The notes beneath the pieces were generated by a model. The model did not search any database. It was not told the DNA's origin and was given only the letters and a program-made list of their open reading frames with translations. The translations under genes and the position numbers were made by a program. Below, piece after piece: positions 26,949 through 35,804 of a stretch of 64,000 nucleotides of DNA (position 1 is the first letter of the stretch; each line of letters starts with the position of its first letter). The stretch lies in contig NZ_QRQC01000016.1 of assembly GCF_003475325.1 (NCBI RefSeq), positions 1 through 64,000 on the forward strand, written 5' to 3'. Source of the stretch: Collinsella sp. AF33-16 (GTDB lineage: Bacteria > Actinomycetota > Coriobacteriia > Coriobacteriales > Coriobacteriaceae).

Positions 26949-27159
26949 ACGGGTATTGTACGCGATGCTGCGCGCGGGGGAGGCGCCGCCCGGGGCAACC
27001 GTGACATTCCTCCCGCGCGGCAAAGCGGCGTCGATCGCTCGCGCGAGCGGGGGTTTCGCCTCTGCCCCCTCGCACTCGTGACAAAGCTCACTGGTGCGCG
27101 CCGTCCTCTCCTGCGATGATGCAATCGTACCGGGCCACGACCAACAGAAGGGCCGCCTC

Positions 27160-28098
27160 ATGACAGATATCGTCCACGTCGAAAACCTCGTCAAGCGCTA
27201 CGACGATCTTATCGCGCTCGACCACTTTAACCTGAGTATTGCCCCTGGCGAGATCTTTGGCCTGCTGGGCCCCAACGGCTCGGGCAAGACCACGTCCATC
27301 AACTGCATCCTGCAGCTGCTCGCTTACGACAAGGGCACCATCGAGCTGTTCGGCGAGCCCATGACGCCCACCCGCTACGACCTTAAGCGTCGCGTCGGCG
27401 TGGTGCCACAGCAGGTGGCGGTGTTTGACGAGCTCACCGTGCGCGAAAACATCGACTATTTCTGCAGCCTCTACGTCAACGACCGCAAGCGCCGCCGCGC
27501 GCTGGTGGACGAGGCGATCGACTTTGTCGGCTTGGGCGACTTTACCAAGTTTCGCCCCGGAAAGCTCTCGGGCGGCTTGGCACGCCGTCTCAACATTGCC
27601 TGCGGCATCGCGCACAAGCCCGAGCTCATCTTCTTTGACGAGCCCACAGTGGCAGTCGATCCGCAGAGCCGCAACGCCATTCTGGAGGGCATCTGCCGCC
27701 TGCGCGACGAGGGCGCCACGGTGGTGTATACCAGCCATTACATGGAGGAGGTCGAGCAGATCTGCAGCCGCATCATGATCATGGACGGCGGCCGCGTGCT
27801 GGCGCAGGGCACCAACGACGAGCTCAAGCGCATGATTCAGATGGGCGAGCGCGTGACCGTCGAGGTCGGCGCCGTCGAGCCCGCCACGGTCGAGCGGCTG
27901 CGCGCTCTGGAGCACGTGCTTTCGGTTGAGCTGTCCGGCGGCGAGCTCATCTGCACCTGCGAGGCGAGCCCACATAATCTGGTCGACATCCTTGACACGC
28001 TGCGCGCCGCCGACGTGGCACTCGGTCGCGTGTGGAGCGAGCCGCCGACCCTCAACGACGTGTTCCTCGAGATCACCGGCCGCGAGCTACGCGACTAG
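27160..28098 (+). CDS. ABC exporter ATPase (DrrA/LnrL-like)
   Basis: A 312-residue ATPase with Walker A GPNGSGKTT, Q-loop VVPQQ, a signature LSGGLARRLNIA that lacks the usual Gln, Walker B LIFFDEPTVAVD and switch His in YTSHYMEE. The C-terminal 80 residues form the accessory domain found in DrrA-type exporters. ATG 27160 follows AGAAGGG by 7 nt; upstream in-frame codons lie in the intergenic region. It is the first gene of a three-gene operon with two ABC-2 permeases, divergent from a two-component system. By analogy it would export a membrane-active compound or antibiotic. Confidence 0.93.
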   Translation: MTDIVHVENLVKRYDDLIALDHFNLSIAPGEIFGLLGPNGSGKTTSINCILQLLAYDKGTIELFGEPMTPTRYDLKRRVGVVPQQVAVFDELTVRENIDYFCSLYVNDRKRRRALVDEAIDFVGLGDFTKFRPGKLSGGLARRLNIACGIAHKPELIFFDEPTVAVDPQSRNAILEGICRLRDEGATVVYTSHYMEEVEQICSRIMIMDGGRVLAQGTNDELKRMIQMGERVTVEVGAVEPATVERLRALEHVLSVELSGGELICTCEASPHNLVDILDTLRAADVALGRVWSEPPTLNDVFLEITGRELRD

Positions 28099-28107
28099 GG
28101 GGCAGCC

Positions 28108-29295
28108 ATGATCAACACCATCATTATCACGGTCAAGACGCTGCTGCGCCGGCCGAGCACATGGGTCTGGGGCGCGCTCTTTCCCATTGCGCTTTCCACG
28201 ATGTTCATGTTTATGTTTGCGAACCTCAGCTCCGACGGCAAGGTCGATCCGGTGCCGGTAGCCGTTGTCGCCGACGAGGCCTGGGACGCTTCGACCTTTA
28301 AGGACGTGGCGACGTCGCTTGCCAAGGAGGGCGACGACCAGCTGCTTAAGATCCACGAGTGCGACGACGCGGCCGAGGCGAACCATGCGCTCAAGTCCGG
28401 CGAGGTTGCGGGCGTCTACACGGTCGACGACGCGGGCGCGCCCAAGCTTACGTTGCTTTCGAGCTACGATAGCTCGCGCGCCAGTACGGTGCTCACCGAC
28501 CGCAGCATCCTGGAGACGGTGGCGAGCTCGTATACGCAAAATGCCGAGCTCATGCGCCAGATTGCCCAGGACAACCCGGCGGCGCTCGCCGACCCGGAGG
28601 CGGTTGCGCGCGCCCTGTCGCTTAAGGGCGGCACTCGCCGCGTGAGCCTTACGCGCACCACGCCCGACGGTACGACCATCTACTATTACGCGCTCTTTGG
28701 CCTGGTCGCGATGATGTCTTCCGAGTTTGCGGCCCTGGCCGTCGTCGATCTGCAGCCCAATCTGTCCGGCCTCGGCGCGCGCCGCTGCGTGGGCGGCGTC
28801 TCCAAGACGGCGTCGCTGGCCGGCATTTTTGTCGGCTCGTGGCTGGTCTCATTTGCCTCGATGGCGATCGCGATCGGCTACGTGCGCCTGGTGGTCGGCA
28901 TCGACTTTGGCGGGCGCGAGGGGCTGTGCCTGGCGGGCGGCACCGCATCTGCGCTTGCTGCCACGGGCCTGGGGCTTTTTGTGGGGACGCTTCCCGTTAA
29001 GGGCGGCAAGGCGTCCAAATCGGGCATCCTCACGGGCTTTGCCACCACGTGCGCCCTGTTCGCCGGACTCTACGGCGAGCCGGCGATGGCGCTTGCCGAC
29101 GATGTTGCCCGCGCCTGTCCGGCCGAGTGCTGGCTCAACCCCGTCAAGCTCATCTGCGATATGTTCAACCGCCTGTATTTCTTTGAGGATCTGGGTCCCT
29201 TTGTCGTTCGCGCCGGTGCGCTTGTCCTCATGGCCCTGGTGTTTGTCGCCGCCGCTACGCTGATCTTTGGAAGGAGCCGCTATGAGCACCTTTAA
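28108..29295 (+). CDS. ABC-2 type permease, first of pair
   Basis: A 395-residue membrane protein of the ABC-2 family. One membrane segment near the N-terminus (WGALFPIALSTMFMFMFANL) is followed by a large external domain of about 150 residues and then five membrane segments from about residue 190. The C-terminal part includes the short motif LNPVKLICDMFNRL. AGGGGG lies 5 nt upstream. Its end overlaps the start of the second permease by 14 bp. It forms a heterodimeric channel with that protein, powered by the ATPase. Confidence 0.88.
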   Translation: MINTIIITVKTLLRRPSTWVWGALFPIALSTMFMFMFANLSSDGKVDPVPVAVVADEAWDASTFKDVATSLAKEGDDQLLKIHECDDAAEANHALKSGEVAGVYTVDDAGAPKLTLLSSYDSSRASTVLTDRSILETVASSYTQNAELMRQIAQDNPAALADPEAVARALSLKGGTRRVSLTRTTPDGTTIYYYALFGLVAMMSSEFAALAVVDLQPNLSGLGARRCVGGVSKTASLAGIFVGSWLVSFASMAIAIGYVRLVVGIDFGGREGLCLAGGTASALAATGLGLFVGTLPVKGGKASKSGILTGFATTCALFAGLYGEPAMALADDVARACPAECWLNPVKLICDMFNRLYFFEDLGPFVVRAGALVLMALVFVAAATLIFGRSRYEHL

Positions 29296-30487
29296 GACCG
29301 CGCTTCGCATGGCGCTCGCGCACCCGTTCTACCTGCTCATCTACACGGTGTTCATTTCACTCATGGGCGTGTTCATTGCGGCCTCGGTCAGCTGGAACTC
29401 GTCGCAGCTGACCGAGTACAAGCCCTACGACGCCAACGTGATTGTGGTCGACCGCGACGGCAGCGATCTTTCGCGTGCGCTTACCAGGCACCTGGGTTCG
29501 CGCTTTGACCTGGTCACGGGCGTCGGCGACGACACGTACGACCTTGCGGACGCGCTCTCCAAGAGCAACAGCGCCAAGGGCAGCGCCGACTGCGTGTTCT
29601 TTATCCCGGAGGGGTTTGAGGACGATCTTGTTGCGGCCGCCCGTGCGGGGGAGGACTTGCCCAAGCTCGATGTGACCTACGGTTCCGGCACCATGGCGGC
29701 GGCGCTTTCGTCTGCCGAGGTTTCGCGGTGGATCTCGCTCGCGGGCGCTGCGGCGGTGCTTGAGCCTGCTGCCTCCGGGGCCAGTGTCGCCAAGACCGCC
29801 GAGCACGCCGCCGCAAAGCGCGCGGAGGTCCAGATCGAGCAGGTCAAGGTTGACTCGACTGCCGCAGCCACGCTCGAGTCGTACTTCAACTTTGGCGCGT
29901 ACGCGATCATCTCATCGGTCATCGTTTCGGTGGGACTGGTGTTTTCGGGTATGAACGAGCCCGAGCGCGTGCGCCGCATGGAGGCCGGCCCGGTCTCCGA
30001 GCGCCAGCGTTCGCTTGCTGTGTTCGCGGCTGCCGCGGTGCTTACCGTCTGCATCTGGTTCGTGTCGAGCATGGTGGGTGTCGTGGGCTTTGCCGGCGCG
30101 GTCGCCGAGGTCGGTGTGGGTCGCGTGTGCCTGGCGCTGGCGGCGACGCTTGCCCTGGCGTGCACGCCGCTGGCCGTTGGCTTTACCCTGTCGAGCTTGG
30201 GCGCGCGCGAGGAGCTGATCAACGGCGTGGGCAACTTACTCGGCATGCTCATGACGTTTTTGGGCGGCGCCTGGATGCCGCTGTCGCTCATGGGCTCGGC
30301 CGTGCAGACGGTGGCGCACTTTGTGCCGACGTTTTGGGTGAACGACGCGATCGGCAAGGCGCTTGCCTCGGATCTAACGGCCACCGTGTTGGGCGACATC
30401 GCCTGCGACCTGGGCGTCACGGTGCTCTTCGCCGCCGCCATCGCCGCCGTAGGCCTGGCCCTCACCCGCGCCAAATCCCACGCCTAG
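29282..30487 (+). CDS. ABC-2 type permease, second of pair
   Basis: A 401-residue ABC-2 permease with the same layout as its partner: an N-terminal segment (FYLLIYTVFISLMGVFIA), a long external region (about 40-200) and five membrane segments. GMNEPERVRRMEAGPVSERQ is the cytoplasmic coupling-helix region, and FLGGAWMPLSLMG is a family-like stretch. The ATG at 29282 is preceded by GGAAGGAG and lies within the end of the first permease gene. It is the last gene of the operon; the following 319 bp hold only repeats and a weak promoter. Confidence 0.88.
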   Translation: MSTFKTALRMALAHPFYLLIYTVFISLMGVFIAASVSWNSSQLTEYKPYDANVIVVDRDGSDLSRALTRHLGSRFDLVTGVGDDTYDLADALSKSNSAKGSADCVFFIPEGFEDDLVAAARAGEDLPKLDVTYGSGTMAAALSSAEVSRWISLAGAAAVLEPAASGASVAKTAEHAAAKRAEVQIEQVKVDSTAAATLESYFNFGAYAIISSVIVSVGLVFSGMNEPERVRRMEAGPVSERQRSLAVFAAAAVLTVCIWFVSSMVGVVGFAGAVAEVGVGRVCLALAATLALACTPLAVGFTLSSLGAREELINGVGNLLGMLMTFLGGAWMPLSLMGSAVQTVAHFVPTFWVNDAIGKALASDLTATVLGDIACDLGVTVLFAAAIAAVGLALTRAKSHA

Positions 30488-30495
30488 CTACCTGG

Positions 30496-30712
30496 TCATC
30501 GGGGACGTTCTTAAACGGCTAGTCATCGGAGACAGTCTTTGTCGATTCGCCGGCCCGCCGGTCGTGCCGGCAAGGACTGTCCCAATATGTCGGCACTTGG
30601 GGACGTTCCTTTCCTGCCGGCACTTGGGGACAGTCCCGGCATTCATTGGGGACAGACTTAAATGAGTGGTTTCAGTCATTTAAGTCTGTCCCCAATGAGT
30701 ACCCAATGACTG
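30496..30712. repeat. Cluster of GGGGACAG/GGGGACGTTCTTAAA repeats
   Basis: Contains GGGGACGTTCTTAAA, GGAGACAGTCTTTG, AGGACTGTCCC, two CACTTGGGGAC copies and a perfect inverted repeat: CATTGGGGACAGACTTAAAT (arm 30644-30665) with 30676-30697, around a 10-nt loop. The same words recur at 34196-34266 and 42750-42776. The gap otherwise shows only a weak promoter-like pair (TTCGCC 30749-30754, TAGAAA 30772-30777) before the next operon. Confidence 0.85.
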
Positions 30713-30806
30713 GTTTGGAAAAAATCGCGCCTGTCGCTTAAAAATAGTTCGCCTGGGTTTACTATTACCCTAGAAAAGTAGCAGAAGGCTAACAACGGGG
30801 GATAGC

Positions 30807-31520
30807 ATGTCGACAAAGCAAGCCTATGTCCAGGTCAGCGGGCTCAGGAAACACTACGGCGACGGTGATGCGCGCCTGACGGTACTCGATGGCATCGACA
30901 CGTCCATCAACCGCGGCGAGATCTGCGTCATGCTGGGGCCCTCGGGCTCGGGCAAGTCGACCTTTCTCAACCTGATCGGCGGCCTGGAGGATGCCGACGG
31001 TGGCTCCATCATGGTGGACGGCTGCGACCTCACGGTGCTCAAACCTACCGATCTGGGCGAGTATCGCCGCCGTGAGCTGGGTTTTGTCTTCCAGTTCTAC
31101 AACCTGGTGCCCGATCTCACCATCAAGGAGAACATCGAGGTCACGGCGCACCTGTCCAAAAACCCGCTCAATGTCGACGACCTGCTGCGTTCGCTGGGCC
31201 TCTACGAGCACCGCAACAAGTTCCCGCGCCAGGTCTCGGGCGGCCAACAGCAGCGTTGCGCCATCGGCCGCGCACTCGTCAAAAACCCGGGCCTGCTGCT
31301 GTGCGACGAGCCCACCGGCGCGCTTGACTACAAGACATCCAAGGAAATCTTGCAGCTCATGGAGGATGTTAACCGCACCTACGGCTGCACCATCATCATC
31401 GTCACCCACAACGCCGCCATCGCCCGCATGGCCAACCGCGTGCTGCGCCTGCGCGACGGCCGCATCGTCGAGGATGGGCTCAACGAGTCGCCCGTTGCGG
31501 CCGCCGAGCTCGATTGGTAG
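30807..31520 (+). CDS. ABC transporter ATPase (LolD/MacB/BceA type)
   Basis: A 237-residue ATPase with Walker [11 protein letters not shown]-loop [13 protein letters not shown], signature [15 protein letters not shown], Walker [13 protein letters not shown] and H-loop VTHN. These features put it in the MacB/LolD/BceA group that works with FtsX-like permeases. The permease gene follows at once (8-bp gap). Such pairs use mechanotransmission or lipid/peptide extraction and do not import solutes. No two-component system adjoins this one. Confidence 0.94.
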   Translation: MSTKQAYVQVSGLRKHYGDGDARLTVLDGIDTSINRGEICVMLGPSGSGKSTFLNLIGGLEDADGGSIMVDGCDLTVLKPTDLGEYRRRELGFVFQFYNLVPDLTIKENIEVTAHLSKNPLNVDDLLRSLGLYEHRNKFPRQVSGGQQQRCAIGRALVKNPGLLLCDEPTGALDYKTSKEILQLMEDVNRTYGCTIIIVTHNAAIARMANRVLRLRDGRIVEDGLNESPVAAAELDW

Positions 31521-31528
31521 GCGATGCC

Positions 31529-34195
31529 ATGACACCTCTCGCAAAGCGACTCCCGCGCGAGCTGCGCCGCAATATCGGCAAGTACCTGGGCATCTTTTTG
31601 CTTATGTGCGGGAGCATCGCTCTCACCTCGGGCTTTTTGCTCGCGGCGCATTCCATCGGTTGCCTTATCGACGACATGCGCGATGCGTACACGATTGAGG
31701 ACGGCCGCGTGACCACCTCCTTCGAGGCTACCGACGACCAGCTCAAGGCAGCCGAGGACGCAGCCGACGACGTCGGCGGCGTCACGCTCTACAAGAATTT
31801 CTCCATCGACGCCATCATCAAAAAGACCGCCGGCGACGACGGCACCAAGCGCACGTTGCGCACCTATGCGCACCGCACCAAGGTCGATATCGCGTCCTAC
31901 TGCGAAGGCAAGCAGCCCAAGACGGACGATGAGGTGGCTATCGACCGAGTTTTTGCCACCAACAACGACCTTGTCGTGGGCGATAAGGTTGAGCTTGAGG
32001 GCCGCACCTACACCATCTGCGGCATCATGACCCAGCCCGATGGCCAGGCGCTGTTCCTCAACAATTCGGACTTTACGGTGAACACCATCACCTATGGTGT
32101 GGCCGAGGTCACCGACGCCGGCTTTGCCGCGCTCGAGGATGCCGGTGGTGCACCTGCCTACACCTACTCCTTTGCTTTTACCGATCGCGACCTCCCCACC
32201 GCGGATCGCATCGATGCGGAGCAGGATATGGTCGAGGCGCTGACCGATGCCGATGCGCGCGTGGACGATCTGATCGACGCCGATTCCAACCAGGGTATTG
32301 GCTACGCGCGCGACGACGTAGACGGCGACTCCATGATGTGGATGACGCTGCTCAACATTATCATCGTGATCATGGCGTTCGTCTTTGTGGTCCTTACCGA
32401 CGCCACCATCGAGGAGGAGAGCGCCATCATTGGCACGCTGCTCGCCAGCGGCTATCGCCGCCGCGAGATCGTGCTGCACTACCTGGCACTTCCCGCCATC
32501 GTGGGCGTGGTCGCGGCGCTTTTGGGCACCGCGCTCGGCGTCGCGTTCTTTACCGAGCCCATGCGCGGCCTCTATTACGGTTCGTACAGCCTGCCTCCCT
32601 TCCAGGTGTACTGGAGCTGGGAGATTTTTGTGAAGTGCGCCGTGGTTCCCGCTGCCGCGCTCATCCTCATCACGCTGGTGGGCCTGCTTCGCAAGATGGG
32701 CAAGACGCCGTTGCAGTTCCTTCGTCACGAGGCGAGCGGCAAATCGGGCACCAAGCGCGGCCTGCAGCTGCCGGAGCGCATGGGCTTTGTCTCGCGCTTT
32801 CGCCTGCGCATCTTCCTGCGCAACCTGGGCAACTTCGCCACGCTCTTCGTGGGCATTGCGTTTGCCTCGCTGCTGCTGCTCTTTGGCCTGGCGATCCTGC
32901 CCACGATGACGCACTATGCGGACAACCTGGAGACAGGCCTGGTCGCCGAGCACCAGTACACGCTCAAGGCTCCGCTAGAGCTTGAGGGTACTGCCGAGGA
33001 GCGCGGGCAGTGGGCGGCGCTCGAGCGCTTGCAGTCGATTGACGGCGCGCTGCTCTCCGCCGCCCAGGATGCCGATGACGAGCTTGACGACGCGGCCGAT
33101 GCGGCGCAGACGGCAGCCGATGCCGCGACCGCATCTCCGTCTGCCGAGAGCCTGGCCGCGGCGCAGGACGCGCTCGCCAAGGTCCAGGACAAGAAAGATG
33201 CGCTTTATGCGCGCCTCGATGACCTTGCCGATGCCCTCGGCTGCGACCGCGATGAGGCCATCGACCTGATCGACAAGGCCTCTAAGATCGACACCGACAA
33301 CGACGACATTCACCCGATCAACACGACCGACAACGGCGCGGGCGCAATCGCGCAGGCCGAGAAATATGCCGTTTACCAGCTGCAATACGACCGCGGCGAG
33401 GGAAACGGCACAGAGGCCATCTCTGTCTACGGCATCTCGCCCAACTCGCGCTACTGGAAGGGCCTCAACATCGGCGACGGACACGTCGTCTTTGGCGGCG
33501 GCCTGCTCGACAAGTTTGGCTGGAGCGAGGGCCAGAAGGTCGAGCTTCGCGACAAGTACGAGGCTCGGGATTATTCCCTTGAGTACGCGGGCAAGGGCTG
33601 CTCCTGGGGCTCAAAGTCGGACATGAATATCTATATGAGCATCGATGACTTTAACGAGCTGTTCGACAACGATGCCGCCTACTTTAACGGCTATGTGAGC
33701 AACGAGAAGCTCGACCTCGACGCGCGCTACTTTGCCGGCGACACCACGCCCGACGACATGCGCGCCGTGGGCGACCAGTTTATCGGCATGATGAGCAAAA
33801 TGATCGGCATGATGGTCGGGCTCGCGGTGTTTATCTTCCTGCTGTTTATGTACCTGCTGACCAAGGCGGTGATCGACCACAGCGCCCGTTCGATCAGCTA
33901 CATGAAAGTCTTTGGCTATCGCGATAGCGAGATCTCGCATCTGTACATCCGCTCGATCACGCTGTGCGTGGCGGTGTCACTCGTGCTGAGCCTGCCCGTG
34001 ATCATTGGCTCGCTGACCGCGATTTTCCGCTCGATGCTGCTCGCCTACAACGGCAATATCGAGATCTACGTGCCCGCTTGGTCCATGGCTGCATGCGTCG
34101 GCATCGGCTTTGCGACCTACCTGGTCGTGGCGCTGCTACACACGCGCTCCATCAAGCGCGTCAGCCTGGCCGAAGCCCTCAAGGTGCAGGAGTAG
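31529..34195 (+). CDS. FtsX-like ABC permease with large extracellular helical insert
   Basis: An 888-residue permease. An N-terminal membrane helix (about 20-42) precedes a large external domain (about 45-265), then an FtsX-type block of three membrane helices with LLASGYRRREIVLHYLALP. A further helix lies near 440-460. A second external region includes an Ala/Asp-rich stretch predicted as a long coiled helix (about 500-590, for example DAADAAQTAADAATASP). A final FtsX block ends the protein (YMKVFGYRDSEISHLYIRS). ATG 31529 has TAGG upstream; a TTG at 31514 is less likely. It pairs with the ATPase before it. Substrate unknown; cell-wall or lipid related by family. Confidence 0.88.
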   Translation: MTPLAKRLPRELRRNIGKYLGIFLLMCGSIALTSGFLLAAHSIGCLIDDMRDAYTIEDGRVTTSFEATDDQLKAAEDAADDVGGVTLYKNFSIDAIIKKTAGDDGTKRTLRTYAHRTKVDIASYCEGKQPKTDDEVAIDRVFATNNDLVVGDKVELEGRTYTICGIMTQPDGQALFLNNSDFTVNTITYGVAEVTDAGFAALEDAGGAPAYTYSFAFTDRDLPTADRIDAEQDMVEALTDADARVDDLIDADSNQGIGYARDDVDGDSMMWMTLLNIIIVIMAFVFVVLTDATIEEESAIIGTLLASGYRRREIVLHYLALPAIVGVVAALLGTALGVAFFTEPMRGLYYGSYSLPPFQVYWSWEIFVKCAVVPAAALILITLVGLLRKMGKTPLQFLRHEASGKSGTKRGLQLPERMGFVSRFRLRIFLRNLGNFATLFVGIAFASLLLLFGLAILPTMTHYADNLETGLVAEHQYTLKAPLELEGTAEERGQWAALERLQSIDGALLSAAQDADDELDDAADAAQTAADAATASPSAESLAAAQDALAKVQDKKDALYARLDDLADALGCDRDEAIDLIDKASKIDTDNDDIHPINTTDNGAGAIAQAEKYAVYQLQYDRGEGNGTEAISVYGISPNSRYWKGLNIGDGHVVFGGGLLDKFGWSEGQKVELRDKYEARDYSLEYAGKGCSWGSKSDMNIYMSIDDFNELFDNDAAYFNGYVSNEKLDLDARYFAGDTTPDDMRAVGDQFIGMMSKMIGMMVGLAVFIFLLFMYLLTKAVIDHSARSISYMKVFGYRDSEISHLYIRSITLCVAVSLVLSLPVIIGSLTAIFRSMLLAYNGNIEIYVPAWSMAACVGIGFATYLVVALLHTRSIKRVSLAEALKVQE

Positions 34196-34266
34196 TCATC
34201 GGGGACAGTCTTTGCCGATTCGCCGGCCGGGCGGCAAGCACTCATTTAAGTCTGTCCCCAATGAGT
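34196..34266. repeat. GGGGACAG repeat copy after the FtsX operon
   Basis: TCATCGGGGACAGTCTTTG (from 34196) and CATTTAAGTCTGTCCCCAAT (from 34243) are the same words as in the cluster at 30496-30712, here as an imperfect inverted pair starting at the stop codon of the permease gene. Confidence 0.8.
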
Positions 34267-34347
34267 GGCTGTGCTTGACTTCGACCCTACTTTAACGGGT
34301 ACCATCCTCTATGTCTGTAACGCCATATAGACCGAGGGGATATAACT

Positions 34348-35553
34348 ATGACCGCAACTGCACCCGCAGCACCCGCTAAGGTGTACTTCACCAACCTGCG
34401 CACGCATGCTCGCGAGAGCCAGCTCGACAAGCTCAAGCGCCTCATTCGTCGCGCAGGTATCGAGCAGATCGACTTCGAGAATAAGTTCGTCGCCATCAAG
34501 ATCCACTTTGGCGAGCGGGGCAACCTGAGCTTTTTGCGCCCCAACTACGCCCGCGCCGTCGCGGACGTGGTGAAGGAGCTGGGCGGCAAGCCCTTCCTCA
34601 CCGACTGCAACACGCTCTATGTGGGCAGCCGCAAAAACGCGCTCGAGCACATCGACACCGCCTACCAGAACGGCTTTACTCCGTACGCCACGGGCTGCCA
34701 GGTCATCATCGCCGACGGCCTCAAGGGTACCGACGAGGCACTCGTCCCGGTCGAGGGCGGCGAATACGTGCACGAGGCCAAGATCGGCCAGGCGCTCATG
34801 GACGCCGACATCGTGATCAGCCTCACCCACTTTAAGGGCCATGAGCAGGCCGGCTTTGGCGGCGCCATGAAGAACCTGGGCATGGGAGGCGGCAGCCGTG
34901 CCGGCAAGATGGAGCAGCATGCCGCCGGCAAGCCGAGCGTCGATACTACCAACTGCGTAGGTTGCCGTGCCTGCGAGAAGATTTGCGCGCACAGCGCCAT
35001 CACGTTTGACGGTACGCGTGAGCGCGAGCTTGCCAACGGCAGCACCCGCACGGTTCACGTGGCTACCATCGACCACGATCGCTGCGTGGGCTGCGGACGC
35101 TGCATTGCGGCGTGCAACCAGGACTGCATCAAGCCCGACTATGACGCCGCGGCCGACGTACTCAACTACAAGATCGCCGAGTATACGAAGGCCGTTGTCC
35201 AGGATCGCCCCAGCTTCCATATCTCGCTCGCCATGGACATCAGCCCCAACTGCGACTGCCATCCCGAGAATGACACGCCCATCGTCAACGACATCGGCAT
35301 GTTCGCGAGCTTCGACCCGGTCGCCATCGACCAGGCCTGCGCCGATGCCGTCATGGCATCCGAGCCGCTGCCTAACACCGAGCTTACCGACAGCGCGGCC
35401 AAGATGGAGCATAACCACGAGCATTTGGAGGGCGAGCAGGCCAAGGATCCCTTCTGCATCACGCATCCCGACACCGACTGGCGCTCCTGCATCGCACACG
35501 CCGAGAAGATCGGCCTGGGCACGAGCAAGTATGAGCTCATCGAGGTCAAATAG
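34348..35553 (+). CDS. DUF362 domain protein with 2x[4Fe-4S] ferredoxin insert
   Basis: A 401-residue protein. The N-terminal DUF362 region has KIHFGERGN and SLTHFKGHEQAGFGGAMKNLGMG, a conserved family signature. Two [4Fe-4S] motifs follow: CVGCRACEKIC (about 209-219) and CVGCGRCIAAC (about 249-259). The C-terminal DUF362 remainder contains NCDCHPEND and SFDPVAIDQAC. Such proteins are common in strict anaerobes and are thought to be iron-sulphur electron carriers or maturation factors; the reaction is not known. AGGGG lies 9 nt before the ATG. The gene is monocistronic, with a hairpin terminator after it. Confidence 0.9.
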   Translation: MTATAPAAPAKVYFTNLRTHARESQLDKLKRLIRRAGIEQIDFENKFVAIKIHFGERGNLSFLRPNYARAVADVVKELGGKPFLTDCNTLYVGSRKNALEHIDTAYQNGFTPYATGCQVIIADGLKGTDEALVPVEGGEYVHEAKIGQALMDADIVISLTHFKGHEQAGFGGAMKNLGMGGGSRAGKMEQHAAGKPSVDTTNCVGCRACEKICAHSAITFDGTRERELANGSTRTVHVATIDHDRCVGCGRCIAACNQDCIKPDYDAAADVLNYKIAEYTKAVVQDRPSFHISLAMDISPNCDCHPENDTPIVNDIGMFASFDPVAIDQACADAVMASEPLPNTELTDSAAKMEHNHEHLEGEQAKDPFCITHPDTDWRSCIAHAEKIGLGTSKYELIEVK

Positions 35554-35601
35554 CGCCTAGCTATTGAACATATCAAGTGCCTTTGTGGCGTAAGTCGAGC
35601 A

Positions 35602-35638
35602 AAAGCCGCCCGCGAGCACAGCGCTCGCGGGCGGCTTT
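35602..35638. terminator. Bidirectional hairpin between convergent genes
   Basis: AAAGCCGCCCGCGAGC (35602-35617) pairs perfectly with GCTCGCGGGCGGCTTT (35623-35638). The arm ends give short A/T tracts on both sides, so it can serve the DUF362 gene and, in reverse, the hydrolase gene. Confidence 0.78.
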
Positions 35639-35640
35639 CC

Positions 35641-35762
35641 GGAAGTATGCGGCAAATTTCGAGACCGCCGAGCGCACGACGTTTTTTGGCAACAAAACCC
35701 CTGATAAATTGTTGATAAAACTGCGGTCTGGTCGGCAGTTCCAGATTTTGCCGCATACTTCC
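35641..35762. repeat. Long nested inverted repeat, element D
   Basis: GGAAGTATGCGGCAAA (35641-35656) pairs with 35747-35762. Inside, AGACCGC (35662-35668) pairs with GCGGTCT (35723-35729), and CAACAA (35690-35695) with TTGTTG (35709-35714). The nested architecture and convergent-gene location are those of elements A-C, but the sequence is different. Confidence 0.85.
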
Positions 35763-35804
35763 GAAAATAGGGGGTCAGATAAAGCCCCGGACGTTGCTTT
35801 TTGC

